In this document: positions 1 to 10,084 of the stretch, piece by piece
Position numbering within the stretch: position 1 is the first letter of the stretch
Layout of the letters: each line of letters starts with the position of its first letter
Assembly (NCBI GenBank): GCA_907164885.2
Contig: OU015492.1
Coordinates: forward strand, 45,660,893 to 45,724,892
Direction of reading: 5' to 3'
DNA: 64,000 bases
Source: Dolomedes plantarius
Taxonomy: Eukaryota > Arthropoda > Arachnida > Araneae > Dolomedidae
Position numbers and translations under genes: made by a program
The notes under the pieces: generated by a model
Database searches by the model: none
What the model was told of the DNA's origin: nothing
The model's input: the letters and a program-made list of their open reading frames with translations, nothing else

Positions 1-1077
1 GGTAACTAGCTTCTAAGGAAACTGTGATTGATGATAATAGTGACAGCCTTTGTTTTCGCCTATGATCTAAGAGGCTAAGAAAAAATGATTTATCCATCTT
101 AGCGTAGCTGCGATCAGTGGCGCCGGAAAGGGGGGGCAAGGGAGGGCTCTTGCCCCCCTCCCCTAGAAAATTGAATTTTTGTTTCTACCTAGCTAGCGCT
201 CGTAAAATATTAGAATTTTCATTTAAAATCATAAAGCCTAACAAAACTGAATACTAAATTGCAACCTCACACTCGTTAACGCAAGCGCGATAAACGTCAT
301 TCCATATACGCAGCAGCGATTAATCGCCAATTTCAGGTACAAAATATTAACTACCATTTACTTTTAATTTGAAGTGTTACAAATTTTTTTAGCCTTACCT
401 CCTACCACAACAACAATTGAAAAATCTTTTAGTACGCTCCGACGGGCAAAAACCTGGTTGAGATCAACCATGTCTCAAGAGAGACTTTCTGGTCTCTGAA
501 TGCTTAGCGTTCACAGAAAATCTGTGAGTAAAAATAAAGACACATTTATTGAAAAAGTAATTAATAGATTTTCTCAAAACAGAAGAAAGCTCTGATTACT
601 TTTCTCCGATTAGAAAAATAACATAAAAGTGTATTTTTTATAACCGTATATATGTATTTTTAATAATAAAGGTGTAAAAGTTTTAATCTATTTTACTTTG
701 CCGCCCTCTATATTTGACTCTTCCGGCGCCGCTGGCTGCGATGGTTTGAATTTAGATGAAGCAGTTTACTACGTACCATTGATTAGTCAGATAGCATTTC
801 TCCGCAAATGATGCAAATGATGCATTCTGGTTTGGGTGGTGTTTCTTTATCAAAACACGGAAATCCATATCGAATGTAATCTTCGTTTCTTTCTTTCATA
901 AATCTTCTTTTTTTTTTTTCCAGCACCACTTGTGCTAGGTTCATTATCATTTGTCAGCGAATTCGAAAATTTTCCTTGTAAATACTTGTGCGTGTTTTTT
1001 AAGGGTACGGCGTGCCAAATTGAGGTCCGTTTTTCACCAACTTGCCAAGCTTGGCGTTGTTCATTGAAAATGTCCAT
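1..1077 (-). pseudogene. ZBED5/SCAND3-like hAT transposase N-terminus (broken, interrupted)
   Basis: The reading frame starts at an ATG at 1077 (MDIFNEQRQ...), passes a PSTSG linker and a lysine run, then needs a frameshift inside a 12-base A run (plus-strand T run at about 908-920). The other frame continues RNEDYIRYGF, then a BED-type zinc finger with CIICGEML, an in-frame stop, SMVRSKLLHL and NH. The finger shows an extra CII triplet from a local 9-base duplication. After the MITE at 115-734 is skipped, coding similarity resumes with MDKSFFLSLLDHRRKQ and leaves the window. BED fingers bind DNA and the downstream RNase H-like domain catalyses transposition. With a stop, a frameshift and an insertion this copy is dead. 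A domesticated ZBED gene is unlikely for the same reasons. Confidence 0.65.
115..734. mobile_element. Non-autonomous hAT MITE, 620 bp
   Basis: The ends are inverted repeats: CAGTGGCGCCGGAA on the left, TTCCGGCGCCGCTG on the right. It is flanked by a perfect 8-bp duplication GCTGCGAT at 107-114 and 735-742, the hAT signature. No transposase fragment is visible. It sits inside the BED-finger region of the hAT at 1-1324, so it arrived later. Confidence 0.9.
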
Positions 1078-1324
1078 GTGGTTGTTTCGCTGGCTGCTAC
1101 TTTCTATTGACGACTAACTTCATAAAGGTGTTGTTGAACATCGTATTATCGTTATGTACCGAAATTAAATATTAGTAAAAAGTTAGAGGAATATTTGACT
1201 TAGAGAATTTTTTTACTAATGGGGTGGTTAAGAATTTTTTTATTATCGATAAAATCACCGCGGCACAGTCAAGATTACCTCGCGCCACACTAGTGTGCCA
1301 TTGCACGGCGGTTCCGGAGCACTG

Positions 1325-2971
1325 AGACTACAATAGAAATCGCTGAAAAGAGTTTTGTTTTTATTAATGTGAGACTGCAATAGCACAAATGTTTGATATC
1401 AAATCTCAGTTGTGGGCTTGAGAGTAACTAATTCATCATCAGCGATTTGGTATAACATGGTATAGTGTTTATTATTTTTTTTAATGCAGTTTTGACTTGA
1501 GAAATATCAGCCCGATGCAATTTCTGTGCGTACTTTTAAATTCAAAACATACTCAAATGGCAACTTTGCAAAATTTTTGGAGCACGTGGAAATCTTGATC
1601 TACCGATTGTCAATGCATCTTAAAATTTTAACTTCTAAATTTTTTTTATATTAGAGGAAACCATTGCAATTTATTTAAACCTTTGTAACTGATTTCTATC
1701 CTTTTTTTCTTTTTTTTTTTAATTTGGGGTTGGGATGGGGGGAATGATCTTATGAGATATGAAATGAATTTAGATCAATGCTTCTTTTTTAATATTAATT
1801 CAAAGTTTTCGGAACTTTTACCACATAACTGCAAGTCCGAACCACCGAAGTCGGTATTATCGTAATCCTTACTGACATTTTCATGAGATAGATTCAATGA
1901 AGGGGAATCGATTTCTTTCACCGCAGTCTCCTAAAGGCTCCCTAAGTAAAGAAAGAATCACATAACGATGCCATTTTACGCACACGCGAAGTTTTGGAGC
2001 AACTTTTGTAATGCATAGATATTACTTTTCATTGTAATAACTCAATGAAGCATCCTTTCCCTCCTGAATACTAATGAATCTGGGTTCATCTGAATGACGT
2101 TTCTTCTGTGCTTTAACTACACCTTCAGACCTTCACCTCATTTCTGGGAGAAAATGCGAACATAGCGATTAGAGCTGAAAGTTGATTCTGCTTTTTAAAT
2201 TCCAGTTCGTTTCTCTAGTTTGAAACATGCAAGGGCGTTTTCGGGGAGTTTTGAAAGTTGGTAGCTATTCTGAAAACTGCTCTGTATGAAGTGAATTTTC
2301 AGTCTGTAAATTCAATAGGGTCACATGCTTTTCTCCATTTTAATTTCCCCGGTAAAACGATTTCAGGAAAATGTAGAAATATTTCATTTTACAAATTAAC
2401 ATTATGCATTGAAAGTGGACAGATAATCAATTTTAAAGTATTCTTTAAAAGCCATCTCTTGATGAATATTTCACTCAAACATGTGAATTTATATCATTAG
2501 TTTAAAGTGAGTGGATCTAAGTTGATTTTACCTAATCGTATTTTGAATCGTATTTCGGTGAGCAGTAAATAAATGAATCCGTATGTGGTATATTTTGGCC
2601 TTCAAAACATTTCACTGAAACTTTTGGTCCCTTAGATTCAGTGTGACTGTATATACTTATCTTAACCCATTAATACAGACGAAAAAGTGTTTTTCAGAAA
2701 TCACCTAAAATTTGTAATGCAAGGCAATGGAATTTCCTTTTACGCAAATTTAATAAAATCATCGAGAAATAACTGATCATCGAGAAATAACTGATTTTTC
2801 ACTTTTCATTAATTTCACTAATTACACCGCTGTGATTCAGATCATATTTTAATATATGTTTTAATAACATGTTTGTACCCCAATGAACCTATTGCGGAAA
2901 GATAAGTTAGAATGCTTTCAGATGGTTGTGAGAAAACTGTGAGTCGTATTATTTAAGCTGAAAATTTCCAG
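1325..2971. other. AT-rich intergenic stretch, nothing recognised
   Basis: Only short, unconvincing open frames on both strands, poly-T runs, and no terminal repeats or conserved coding motifs that I can see. Confidence 0.5.
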
Positions 2972-2979
2972 CATCTATG

Positions 2980-3501
2980 TTGTTGTCACTGCTTATGCCC
3001 TCTGGCCGGAATGTATTCCAGACCAGGTCCATATAGGCTTGTGGGCTGAGGGGTGCTGCTGCGGTTTATAATGACATCACAAGGGTCGAAGTCCAACTTA
3101 GCCAGGTGCCACTTAACATTTGATCGAGCAACCCCAGGGATGACATCTGGGGGGATCGTACCTTCCCTACACACTGAGCTTTCCTGTCTACGGATTCAAC
3201 ATGCCATCCAACAACATCCAGCCTAGACACGGATGTATTTAACCTTTAGCTTACGGGGCCCAGTTTTCCGATTCCCTCTTTAGAACGAGAAATTCCGTAA
3301 CCTCCCCCCCCCCTTTGTATGAATGGCCGTTAAGGGGGTTATATATATAAATTTATATATTTATTCTTGGGCCCGTATTCTTGGGACACATGTTATCTCA
3401 TCCCGTAAAGAAAAGGTTAATGACGCTTGTCGGGATTCGATCCGAGGATCCTCAGTAACGAAAGCCAACACTCTACCACTAGCCTACCTCTGACCCTCCG
3501 A
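2980..3501 (-). mobile_element. tRNA-derived SINE, minus strand, copy 1
   Basis: On the minus strand the element begins with a tRNA-like head whose A box lies in TAGGCTAGTGGTAGAGTG and whose B box is GGATCGAATCC (plus strand about 3425-3495). The body contains 'accaggtccatata' (plus strand), shared with copies at 16.2 and 17.8 kb. The tail is rich in CAACAA. An 8-bp duplication CATCTATG flanks it at 2972-2979 and 3502-3509. A piggyBac-type MITE splits it at 3243-3416. Transcription would be by RNA polymerase III from the internal boxes. Confidence 0.75.
3243..3416. mobile_element. piggyBac-type MITE, 174 bp, nested in SINE
   Basis: Flanked by TTAA at 3239-3242 and 3417-3420, the target duplication of piggyBac elements. 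Termini are imperfect inverted repeats: CCTTTAGCTTACGGG on the left, CCCGTAAAGAAAAGG on the right. Subterminal ggggccc and gggcccg add further symmetry. It has no coding capacity and lies between body and tRNA head of the SINE, so it is younger. Confidence 0.75.
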
Positions 3502-3509
3502 CATCTATG

Positions 3510-4556
3510 GGAACCACTTTCATATAATGGTCTCGCCTAGGACCCTAAAAAAAATATAAAAACGCAATGGGTCCATTCTAAGACGTAGCTTTATTACTGC
3601 GTTCCGAGAATTATGACATCATCTCGACGTCAAAGGCAACGCCCATCGTCCTCTGATGTCAGTTTTGACACTCGCCTTTAACTTACGGCTGTTGGATTTC
3701 GGACGTCAACGACATACTGCCTGAGGCATGAATATTTTCACCGGGAGAAAAGTATATGCTTTTGCCCAGCTATTAAAAATGAACGCAAAAATTCTGCTAC
3801 TCAACCTATTTATGGATTTGCCCGGCTTTCGAACGATAAAGTTTAGTTGATAGCATCAATGGTATAATGTTCAATAATGTTCTGATAATCGACGATTAAT
3901 GAGGATCAAACAGAAGAATTTGAATACTGCATGAAATTTTAATACAATGTGTAGCTTCAGTTGCATGTCGAAAACATTGATTTTTATGCCAGATAAAAAT
4001 GAAATTTACGATTTCTTTTCTTCCATTTCCTTCTTTTGTAATCGATATGAATACCACAGATCATATACATTATCACGAATTTGGAAATTTTAAAACATTC
4101 ATTAATGTAGCATTTTAAAGGGCGATAAACATAATTAAGTATAAAATGAGTTTTTATTAAAAGAAAATTTTACTACCTTATTGTACAGGATGGTTTTATT
4201 TTGTTTATTGCAATGTTGTTAATGCTGAACAAGGTGACCTACTAAGTTTTATAGTTTAACAGATTTCTGGTGAAAGTAACTCCCCTTATCCCTTTCTCTT
4301 AACCACCAAAACCTAACGGGAGGACACAATCTGATCATGAACTGTTACGACAATGGGCGCATAGTATTGAATTTTATTTCAGTCGTTGATTGTGATTTAG
4401 ACAATTTTTTCCAAGCCTCTGACATTCACCAATCTGAGCTTTTCATTCAAGTCCTCTTCACCTGTGTTCACAACTTTGCTTTCCTCTTGTTTATGAGACT
4501 GAATTACTGCTGTTGTTGTTTCCTCATCCACATTTTTTCTCTTTCTTTTCTCCAGT
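3510..4556. other. AT-rich intergenic stretch ending in a splice-acceptor-like tract
   Basis: No gene or terminal repeat recognised. A pyrimidine-rich tract ending in ctccag at 4533-4556 would serve as a 3' splice site, with an open frame to 4834 beyond it. No protein family is recognisable in any frame there. Confidence 0.3.
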
Positions 4557-4886
4557 CATCTCCGTGCAACACGTGCACGAGCACCGACAACTATACGCGT
4601 CAAGGAATAGATTGTACCTTCCAAGCCACTGCTCCACTAACCCAATTGCAACCTTGCTACCCACGGAAAAGAACCTGCTTTAGAAGGCCGATTGACAACG
4701 GTTGCATATCGTACGATGAAAAAGCGAGTTTCGGTCGGTATTTCGCAGACTTTCTCCTCAAATATGAAAGGTTTTTTTTTGCGGTTCCAACCGGTTCTTT
4801 AGGGAGTAGAGAATTGGTCGTAGACGCATGGTAATGGTTTTTCACGTTATGAAGTATTTATCTGTCTGGTAATATTGCTTGCAAAG

Positions 4887-4925
<39 letters not shown>
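4887..4925. repeat. (TA)n microsatellite
   Basis: Alternating AT run directly left of the Tigger-like element. It supplies the TA insertion target at 4924-4925. Confidence 0.9.
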
Positions 4926-4928
<3 letters not shown>

Positions 4929-6051
4929 TAACCACCGCTTATAGTGATCAGTGGTTATAAGAATCAACCGTTTATAAGACTCAATATCGCAAAAACAAAA
5001 ACAAATGTATTATTTCCATGTTAAAATTTCCGCTTTAAAGAATCAATCCACCAGTTATAAGAATCAGTTTGCAATCTTCGCCTTCCTTTCATTTTCCCAA
5101 AAAATGCCACTTGAACTCTCAAAAGGTACGAAATTCTTTCTTAAGTTTTTGAAAAGAAAGATTGATAAAACTTTGGGGTGGTAAACAGTCGTAAAATACA
5201 TTACTTTAGACATAACATAAGAGTTTCTCCTTATATGTTTTTGCTAAACACTGTCTTATTAGCTTTACCCAGGGGCATCTAACCCGCCCGGGTCCGATTT
5301 CGCTTTTCTCCAGACAGACACTCCTTTTTTCCCACCACTTACTTCCTGGTTGCGGATTTCTGGACCCTGAAACACATACATCTTCCGCGAAGTGTCCACC
5401 ATCACTTACGCAAACAGGACAGTGGATTCAGCACTTCAAACCGTGAAACGTAAACGGATCCATTTTGCTGAATCAGATGAACCAGATGCTGAATCAAACG
5501 TTTCACGGTTTGATTCAGAATCAAACCGTGAAACGTAAGCTATAAAGTGAATCTTCGTCTGAGACTGTAATAAGCATACGTCGCTAGTATTCACTTTAGT
5601 TTTCTAACAAAATTGCCAGTTAGTGTTAGAATTTTTTGATAGTCGAATTCAAATATGATAAAAACAAGGAAAACTCTTAGTTTTTCTGAAAAACAGAACT
5701 TGTTAATTAGATATGATGCTCTTCCAAAGTGTAGTCAAAGAGAAGCTGCCTCTTGTTGATTTTATAATCATGTGTTGTTACTTATAGGTCTAGAAATTGA
5801 GTTATAGTATTTGTTTAGAAATTGTATATTTTTAAAATTATAAAAAATAATTTTAATAAATGATAAATAACGTAAATTAAAGAGTATTTAATGGTAAATT
5901 ATGTATATATGTGCCTGTGTGTTTATATATATGTACAAGTATATATTTGTGTATGTGTGCCTGTCCAAAGGGAAGTTTCGGTTATAAGAATCAACCGCTT
6001 ATAAGAATCAAAAACAGTAATAACAAACGTGATTCTTATAAGCGGAAATCA

Positions 6052-6054
<3 letters not shown>
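4926..6054 (+). mobile_element. Deleted Tigger/pogo-like DNA transposon
   Basis: Both ends carry CAGT plus the CCGCTTATA motif in inverted orientation: CAGTAACCACCGCTTATA on the left, TATAAGCGGAAATCACTG on the right. The phrase ttataagaatcaaccg recurs subterminally. TA flanks both sides (4924-4925, 6055-6056), as expected for Tc1/mariner/pogo. Inside, a short frame at 5655-5759 encodes the start of a pogo-type transposase. At about 5435-5540 an acidic frame (FAESDEPDAESNVSRF) lies between three copies of the 14-mer aaaccgtgaaacgt or its complement. The catalytic domain is absent, so the copy is non-autonomous. Confidence 0.75.
5655..5759 (+). pseudogene. Pogo/Tigger transposase N-terminal fragment
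   Basis: Thirty-four codons from an ATG, ending at TGA. The residues LSFSEKQNLLIRYDALP followed by KCSQREAA match the start of the CENP-B/psq-type helix-turn-helix with which pogo transposases bind their terminal repeats. The frame stops after the first helices, and no catalytic part follows within the element. It marks the element as a deletion derivative of an autonomous Tigger-like parent. Below family level I cannot assign it. Confidence 0.6.

Positions 6055-6101
<47 letters not shown>
6054..6101. repeat. (TA)n microsatellite
   Basis: Alternating TA run right of the Tigger-like element; with the run at 4887-4925 it brackets that element, consistent with insertion into one TA-rich site. 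Confidence 0.9.
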
Positions 6102-6104
<3 letters not shown>

Positions 6105-6779
6105 AGATTTTTCCCTTTTGAAATTTTCACCTAACGTAGAATCTAAGAATAATTATTATTATTAAAAAAATTAATGTTATTGGCTGTCGAGGTATTTCTT
6201 ATCACAAATTTTTCTTTGGGAGGAAAACCAAGGTACGTGAGTTGAAACCGGCAATGGGTACTACCCCAATGTATCCATTGCCTTTTATTTCAAGCAGGAG
6301 GTACCATATCGCTTAGCGATCCCTCTCTGTTGGAAATATTCAGTTTAAACAATTTCACTTCAGAATTTTCCCACACAACCGCTTGAAAAATACCCTAACT
6401 TCTTCCGCTGTGGGTTCATTGACACCTCCAAGTTTGTTCATGTTCGCGTACGAATGCCATAGATTGTTGGCATATTCTCTGTTACTCATAGCTTAAAGCT
6501 GTATTCCCCCCCCCCCTGAAAAATGCTCAATTAAACAAGGTATAAACTTGATGATTTTAATAAATTTAACAAAATATCCACTGAAACATTTCATTGTCAA
6601 AATCGATGCTGATGAAATAGATTGTGTGTCGTGTACACATGCGTTTGTGAGGCAAAACGATTTAGAGAAGGATTTGAAGAGTCGGAGAAGACCGTTTGGG
6701 ACGATCTTGCAGTTCGCCGAAACTGTTATAAAAGCGGAAGTAATGGAGCAAATTGTATGAAGTGATTCTTTGTTCGCTA
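6102..6779. other. AT-rich stretch, no confident feature
   Basis: An open frame at 6548-6760 has no recognisable motif. It may be the decayed N-terminal part of the mariner-like remnant just downstream, but the similarity is too weak to assert. Confidence 0.3.
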
Positions 6780-7140
6780 CCAAAATGATAACAGAAATGT
6801 AAAACTCTCAAAATGCGAATTAGTCCGACAGATAATGGCCAGGGTTATGGAGAATTGTTCCATCCTTCATAAGGATATTGCACCAGCACACACAGCATTC
6901 TCTGTGCAGCGGTTTGGTCCAAAAATCGTAATGAAATTCTTGACACCATCCGTACTCACTAGCACTAGCCCTTCCTCCGTATGATATTTTATTGACTTAA
7001 TTAGCATTTAAGGGAACCTGTTTTGCGTGAGTGAAGTGAAAAAGTAAACAACGGCGATCTTGGGAAACATGACAAATGATGAGCTACAGCACGGCTTCGA
7101 CTGATGAGAGATAACAGAACAGCTGCAGGAGAAGTTCCTC
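6780..7140 (+). pseudogene. Decayed mariner transposase remnant
   Basis: Fragments in several frames resemble mariner-family transposase. ILHKDIAPAHTAFSVQRF corresponds to the segment around the second catalytic aspartate (usually HDNAPAHTA; here the motif reads HKDIAPAHTA). About 130 bases on, TNDELQHGFD corresponds to the C-terminal region where mariners read similar to DLQHCF. Stops and frameshifts separate them, and terminal repeats were not found. It is an old, inactive copy. Confidence 0.5.
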
Positions 7141-8021
7141 AATGGGGGAAAATGAAAAAAAAGTTAAAATGCGATAAATGAAATTAAAAGCAAGTTATAG
7201 CATCAGTCTCTTTTTTCAATACCTTCGTATAGTACGCTGCTGCATATCATACCAAATTAAAATAGACTTCAAAAGCTGAGATCTGAATATTGATAACTGT
7301 GAGTGAATATTTTTGTTATTTGGATAATACAAAAGAACAAAATGGTTCTATTTATTTGAATGTCAGCCTTTTAAAACTTCAAGACGAAAATGACGGATAC
7401 ACTCAAAAAGTCAATATATATTTTTATTTAAAATTTATTTTAAAAAAATCAGAGTAATTTTAAAAATACCTGATTCGTGAAATACTCAGGTATCCTACTG
7501 GATACTCATCAGAGATACTCAAAGGAGACTTAGGCATTTAAAATGCCTACGTTAGTAAATTTCGTGGATCTAGACTTTTTTTCTAGAATTTAAATTTAAA
7601 TAAAATATTTAATATAGAAATTAAATAATTCTTTAACTCTGCATAGAAATATAAGATAATAAAAATTATAATGTAAGTGACAAAAAAATGGTTGGTACAA
7701 ACCATTCTATTTACACGCCTTAGGAAGTAAGCAAAAAATTTCAAGAGGAAAAAAAATCAAATTTTCGAAATTATTCCTTCGTAAAATTTCTCTATTTAAT
7801 TCACTTTTTTGCTGGTCGTATCATGCATAATTTTTTTCTTTTATAGTTTTTGGAAGCTTCAACTGTTCTATTTCGGGCATGGAGAAATAGCTAAGAACAG
7901 TAAAAACATATAATTGTTTCGCATTAGGAATTGTTTTTACAATCGTACACTCCAGGATTATTTGTTCTACAAATCTTGTTAACAAAGGTGAAACCAATCA
8001 ACGGTCTGTCTACTGCACATT
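7141..8021. other. AT-rich intergenic stretch, nothing recognised
   Basis: Homopolymer-rich sequence up to the gypsy insertion site; no coding or repeat structure identified. Confidence 0.5.
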
Positions 8022-8025
8022 CCAC

Positions 8026-8610
8026 TGTGACGTTGTCTCCATTACTCCACGAACTTGTAATTATATAAGTCTGTGTTGCTCGTTCCTACCCCTCAGCATG
8101 AACTTGTCATCTATCGGCGAAATGTTAAACTGAGCGGTCTCATAAACTCTCGGATAAGAGGCCATAGATTTTGTGTAATATGCGATTTCTGACGTTATAC
8201 AAGTAATAAATACCTGAGTGGTTCGAGGGCTCTCCAGAATTTTGACACTATAGCGATATGTGGAATCCCATAAACTTTGGACCCTTACGACCACTTAAAA
8301 CGCCGGAGAAAGCTTTTGAATTCGCCGACGTATAAAAGAAGACCCCCCCCCCCCAATACTCCGGGGAGAGATCTGTTTTTGAGAGACGGAGAGAGCTGTT
8401 TTTGAGTGTGAGAGAGACGGAGCTCTCTGGTCCGAGAGGCCTTCGGTAGGCCAGAGTTGGCTGTGAACCCGAGCCGTCCTGACATCTCTAACATGTAAAT
8501 TCTAACTCGCTGTATATATTTGCTTTTTGTAGTTGTAGTTGTAAGTGTTTAAGGTGGCGTAGTAAAGTAATTGAAGCGAAATGCTTGTCGTTATTACTAC
8601 CTACGTCACA
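8026..8610 (+). repeat. Gypsy 5' LTR
   Basis: A 585-bp LTR with 7-bp inverted termini TGTGACG and CGTCACA. TATAAAA at 8331-8337 is a likely core promoter. A run of 12 C follows at about 8343-8354, where the 3' LTR has a shorter C/T tract. It differs from the 3' LTR otherwise at only two positions (gatatg versus gacatg; gctctctgg versus gctttctgg). Confidence 0.95.
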
Positions 8611-8612
8611 GC

Positions 8613-8634
8613 TGGTGTCAGAAGAAGTGGGATT
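8613..8634 (+). promoter_or_regulatory. Primer-binding site, probably tRNA-Leu, with a 3-base insertion
   Basis: Two bases after the LTR the sequence reads TGGTGTCAGAAG, then AAG again, then TGGGATT. Without the repeated AAG it is complementary to the 3' end of animal tRNA-Leu (…CCCACUUCUGACA-CCA). The 12 bases nearest the LTR still pair perfectly, so priming may still work. The tRNA assignment is from general knowledge, not from a search. Confidence 0.6.
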
Positions 8635-8770
8635 ATTGAGTTAGAGTTAGTTAGAGGTTTTTAGAAGAAGAATACGTCAGTATTTAGATATTGTTATAAG
8701 AAGAATACGGCAGTATTTATAGTTTTTAGAAGAAAGTGTACGAGAAATCCGTCTGGAGCAAGAAAATTAG

Positions 8771-8913
8771 TTGTTGAAGATTGTGATTGTGAGAAATTCA
8801 CGGAAACTTACGCCAGTAAGAAAAATTGTTGAAGATTGTGATTGTGAGAAATTCACGGAAACTTACGCCAGTAAGAAAAATTGTTGAAGATTGTGATTGT
8901 GAGAAATTCACGG
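8771..8913. repeat. 55-bp tandem repeat in the gypsy leader
   Basis: The unit beginning ttgttgaagattgtgattgt starts at 8771, 8826 and 8881. The first two copies are full-length and effectively identical; the third is partial. It lies in the untranslated leader upstream of gag and may affect leader length or RNA packaging; that role is inference. Confidence 0.9.
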
Positions 8914-9470
8914 TACGAGATAAGTTGTGTTTCGGGGCCGAAAACAGATATTTTCGCCGTGCTGTGTTGCCAGAAGGAAGAAGAAAGCAAGAAATTTTTT
9001 TCGACTCCTGTGGTTCCGAAAAGTGTATCATTCCAGTGCAGCGCTAAGAACGAGTGTTTAGATTTCGCCGCAAGTTTCGTCTTCTGAGGTCGGAGGTCAA
9101 CGGTACAGCTGATTCTCCCCGTGTGGTTCGTGTTTCCCCGAGTCGAGAGGAGCGAAAAAAAGGTGGTTGACCTATATTTGAGGGAGAGAAAGAAATTATG
9201 TGATTCTGTCTCTGGATAAGGTTTTCGATGAAGTAAAGTGTGTGTGGTGTTATTTTGGTGTTATTGTGGGCCTAAGGGCTGAAGATTATTTTTGTGTTGT
9301 GCCTTTGGATTAAAACAGATTCAAGCAGCAAAAAAAGGGGTGAGTCCATTTCCAAAAATTCTAGAAGTTATTGCTTAAAATTCTGTTGTTAAAATTCTTA
9401 AAATATTAAAAAATTTTCAAGACCTATCGGAAATATATTTGTTGATTTATGAGATTAGAGAGAAATCCAA

Positions 9471-9496
9471 AATATATATATATATATATATATATA
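9471..9496. repeat. (TA)n microsatellite in the gypsy leader
   Basis: Short alternating TA run about 250 bases upstream of the gag start. Confidence 0.85.
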
Positions 9497-9744
9497 TGAT
9501 GAGATTCAATTGTTTTGTTTAAAGAGTGTATATGATATATTGTTCTCTTTGTAAAATTATTTTTTAATATTATTTTAAAGAAGTTCATTTTATATTGTTA
9601 AATACTTTTCTCTAAAGAAAATATTTAAGGTCTAAGATTTTTAATTTTGTGTAAATTTTAATAGTACTGTGATTCTATTGAGCTTTTAACTTACAAGATA
9701 TTGTTATAACTATTATTATTAAGTCGGTAAATTAACGGGTAGCA

Positions 9745-10084
9745 ATGGCGTTTTTGGGCAAAGGAAAAAAAGAGGATCTAGTTAAACTGGTTCAGGAACT
9801 GGAGATTCCTCGGGAAGGAAGTGAAACAATACTGGAACTGAAGGTTTTGGTTACAAGCCAAGAAAATTATGATCCCGAATTCGTGGCTGAATTATACCAG
9901 AGTATTTTGAAGGCGAATCAGGAAGAGTTAGAAAGACGAGAAGCAGAGAAATCTCGTATACATAACTGGGAGAGGGAAAAAGTCCTACACAAAGAAAAAT
10001 TGCAATGGGAGGCGGAGTTAAAAGCCAAAGAATTGGAATTAAATTTTGAATTAGAAAAATTAAGAATCGCACAAGGAACTTCTA
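9745..10084 (+). CDS. Gypsy gag, N-terminal part (interrupted)
   Basis: Opens at ATG with MAFLGKGKKEDLVKLVQELE, then a long charged, leucine-spaced segment rich in E, K and R (about residues 50-113) that looks like a coiled coil. This layout matches arthropod gypsy Gag proteins, which form the particle around the genomic RNA. The frame is broken after ...IAQGTSTG by the mariner at 10085. The native frame is recovered exactly if 1305 bases plus one TA are removed, so the break is due only to the insertion. Residues past the junction up to 10173 belong to mariner DNA, not Gag. Confidence 0.8.

Larger units (their letters stand above)
1..1324 (-). mobile_element. hAT transposon (ZBED5/SCAND3-like), 5' part, runs off the window
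   Basis: Minus-strand hAT whose 5' terminus is the motif CAGTGCTCCGGAACC read leftward from 1324. It is followed by a GC-rich subterminal stretch and then transposase N-terminal coding sequence from 1077. Its other end lies left of the window, so the expected 8-bp target duplication (agactaca at 1325-1332) cannot be checked. A 620-bp hAT MITE interrupts it at 115-734. Family assignment rests on the BED-finger coding sequence; the terminus is inferred from its CAGTG start. Confidence 0.65.

Noticed and set aside
3420..3500. Possible tRNA gene on the minus strand
   Set aside because: It is the head of a SINE with flanking CATCTATG repeats, and the same head recurs at 18.1 kb.
4337..4834. 165-codon frame with a Cys-rich, membrane-like first half
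   Set aside because: The first half reads through an intron-like pyrimidine tract ending in ctccag at 4556; no frame downstream shows a known family. A real last exon cannot be excluded without RNA data.
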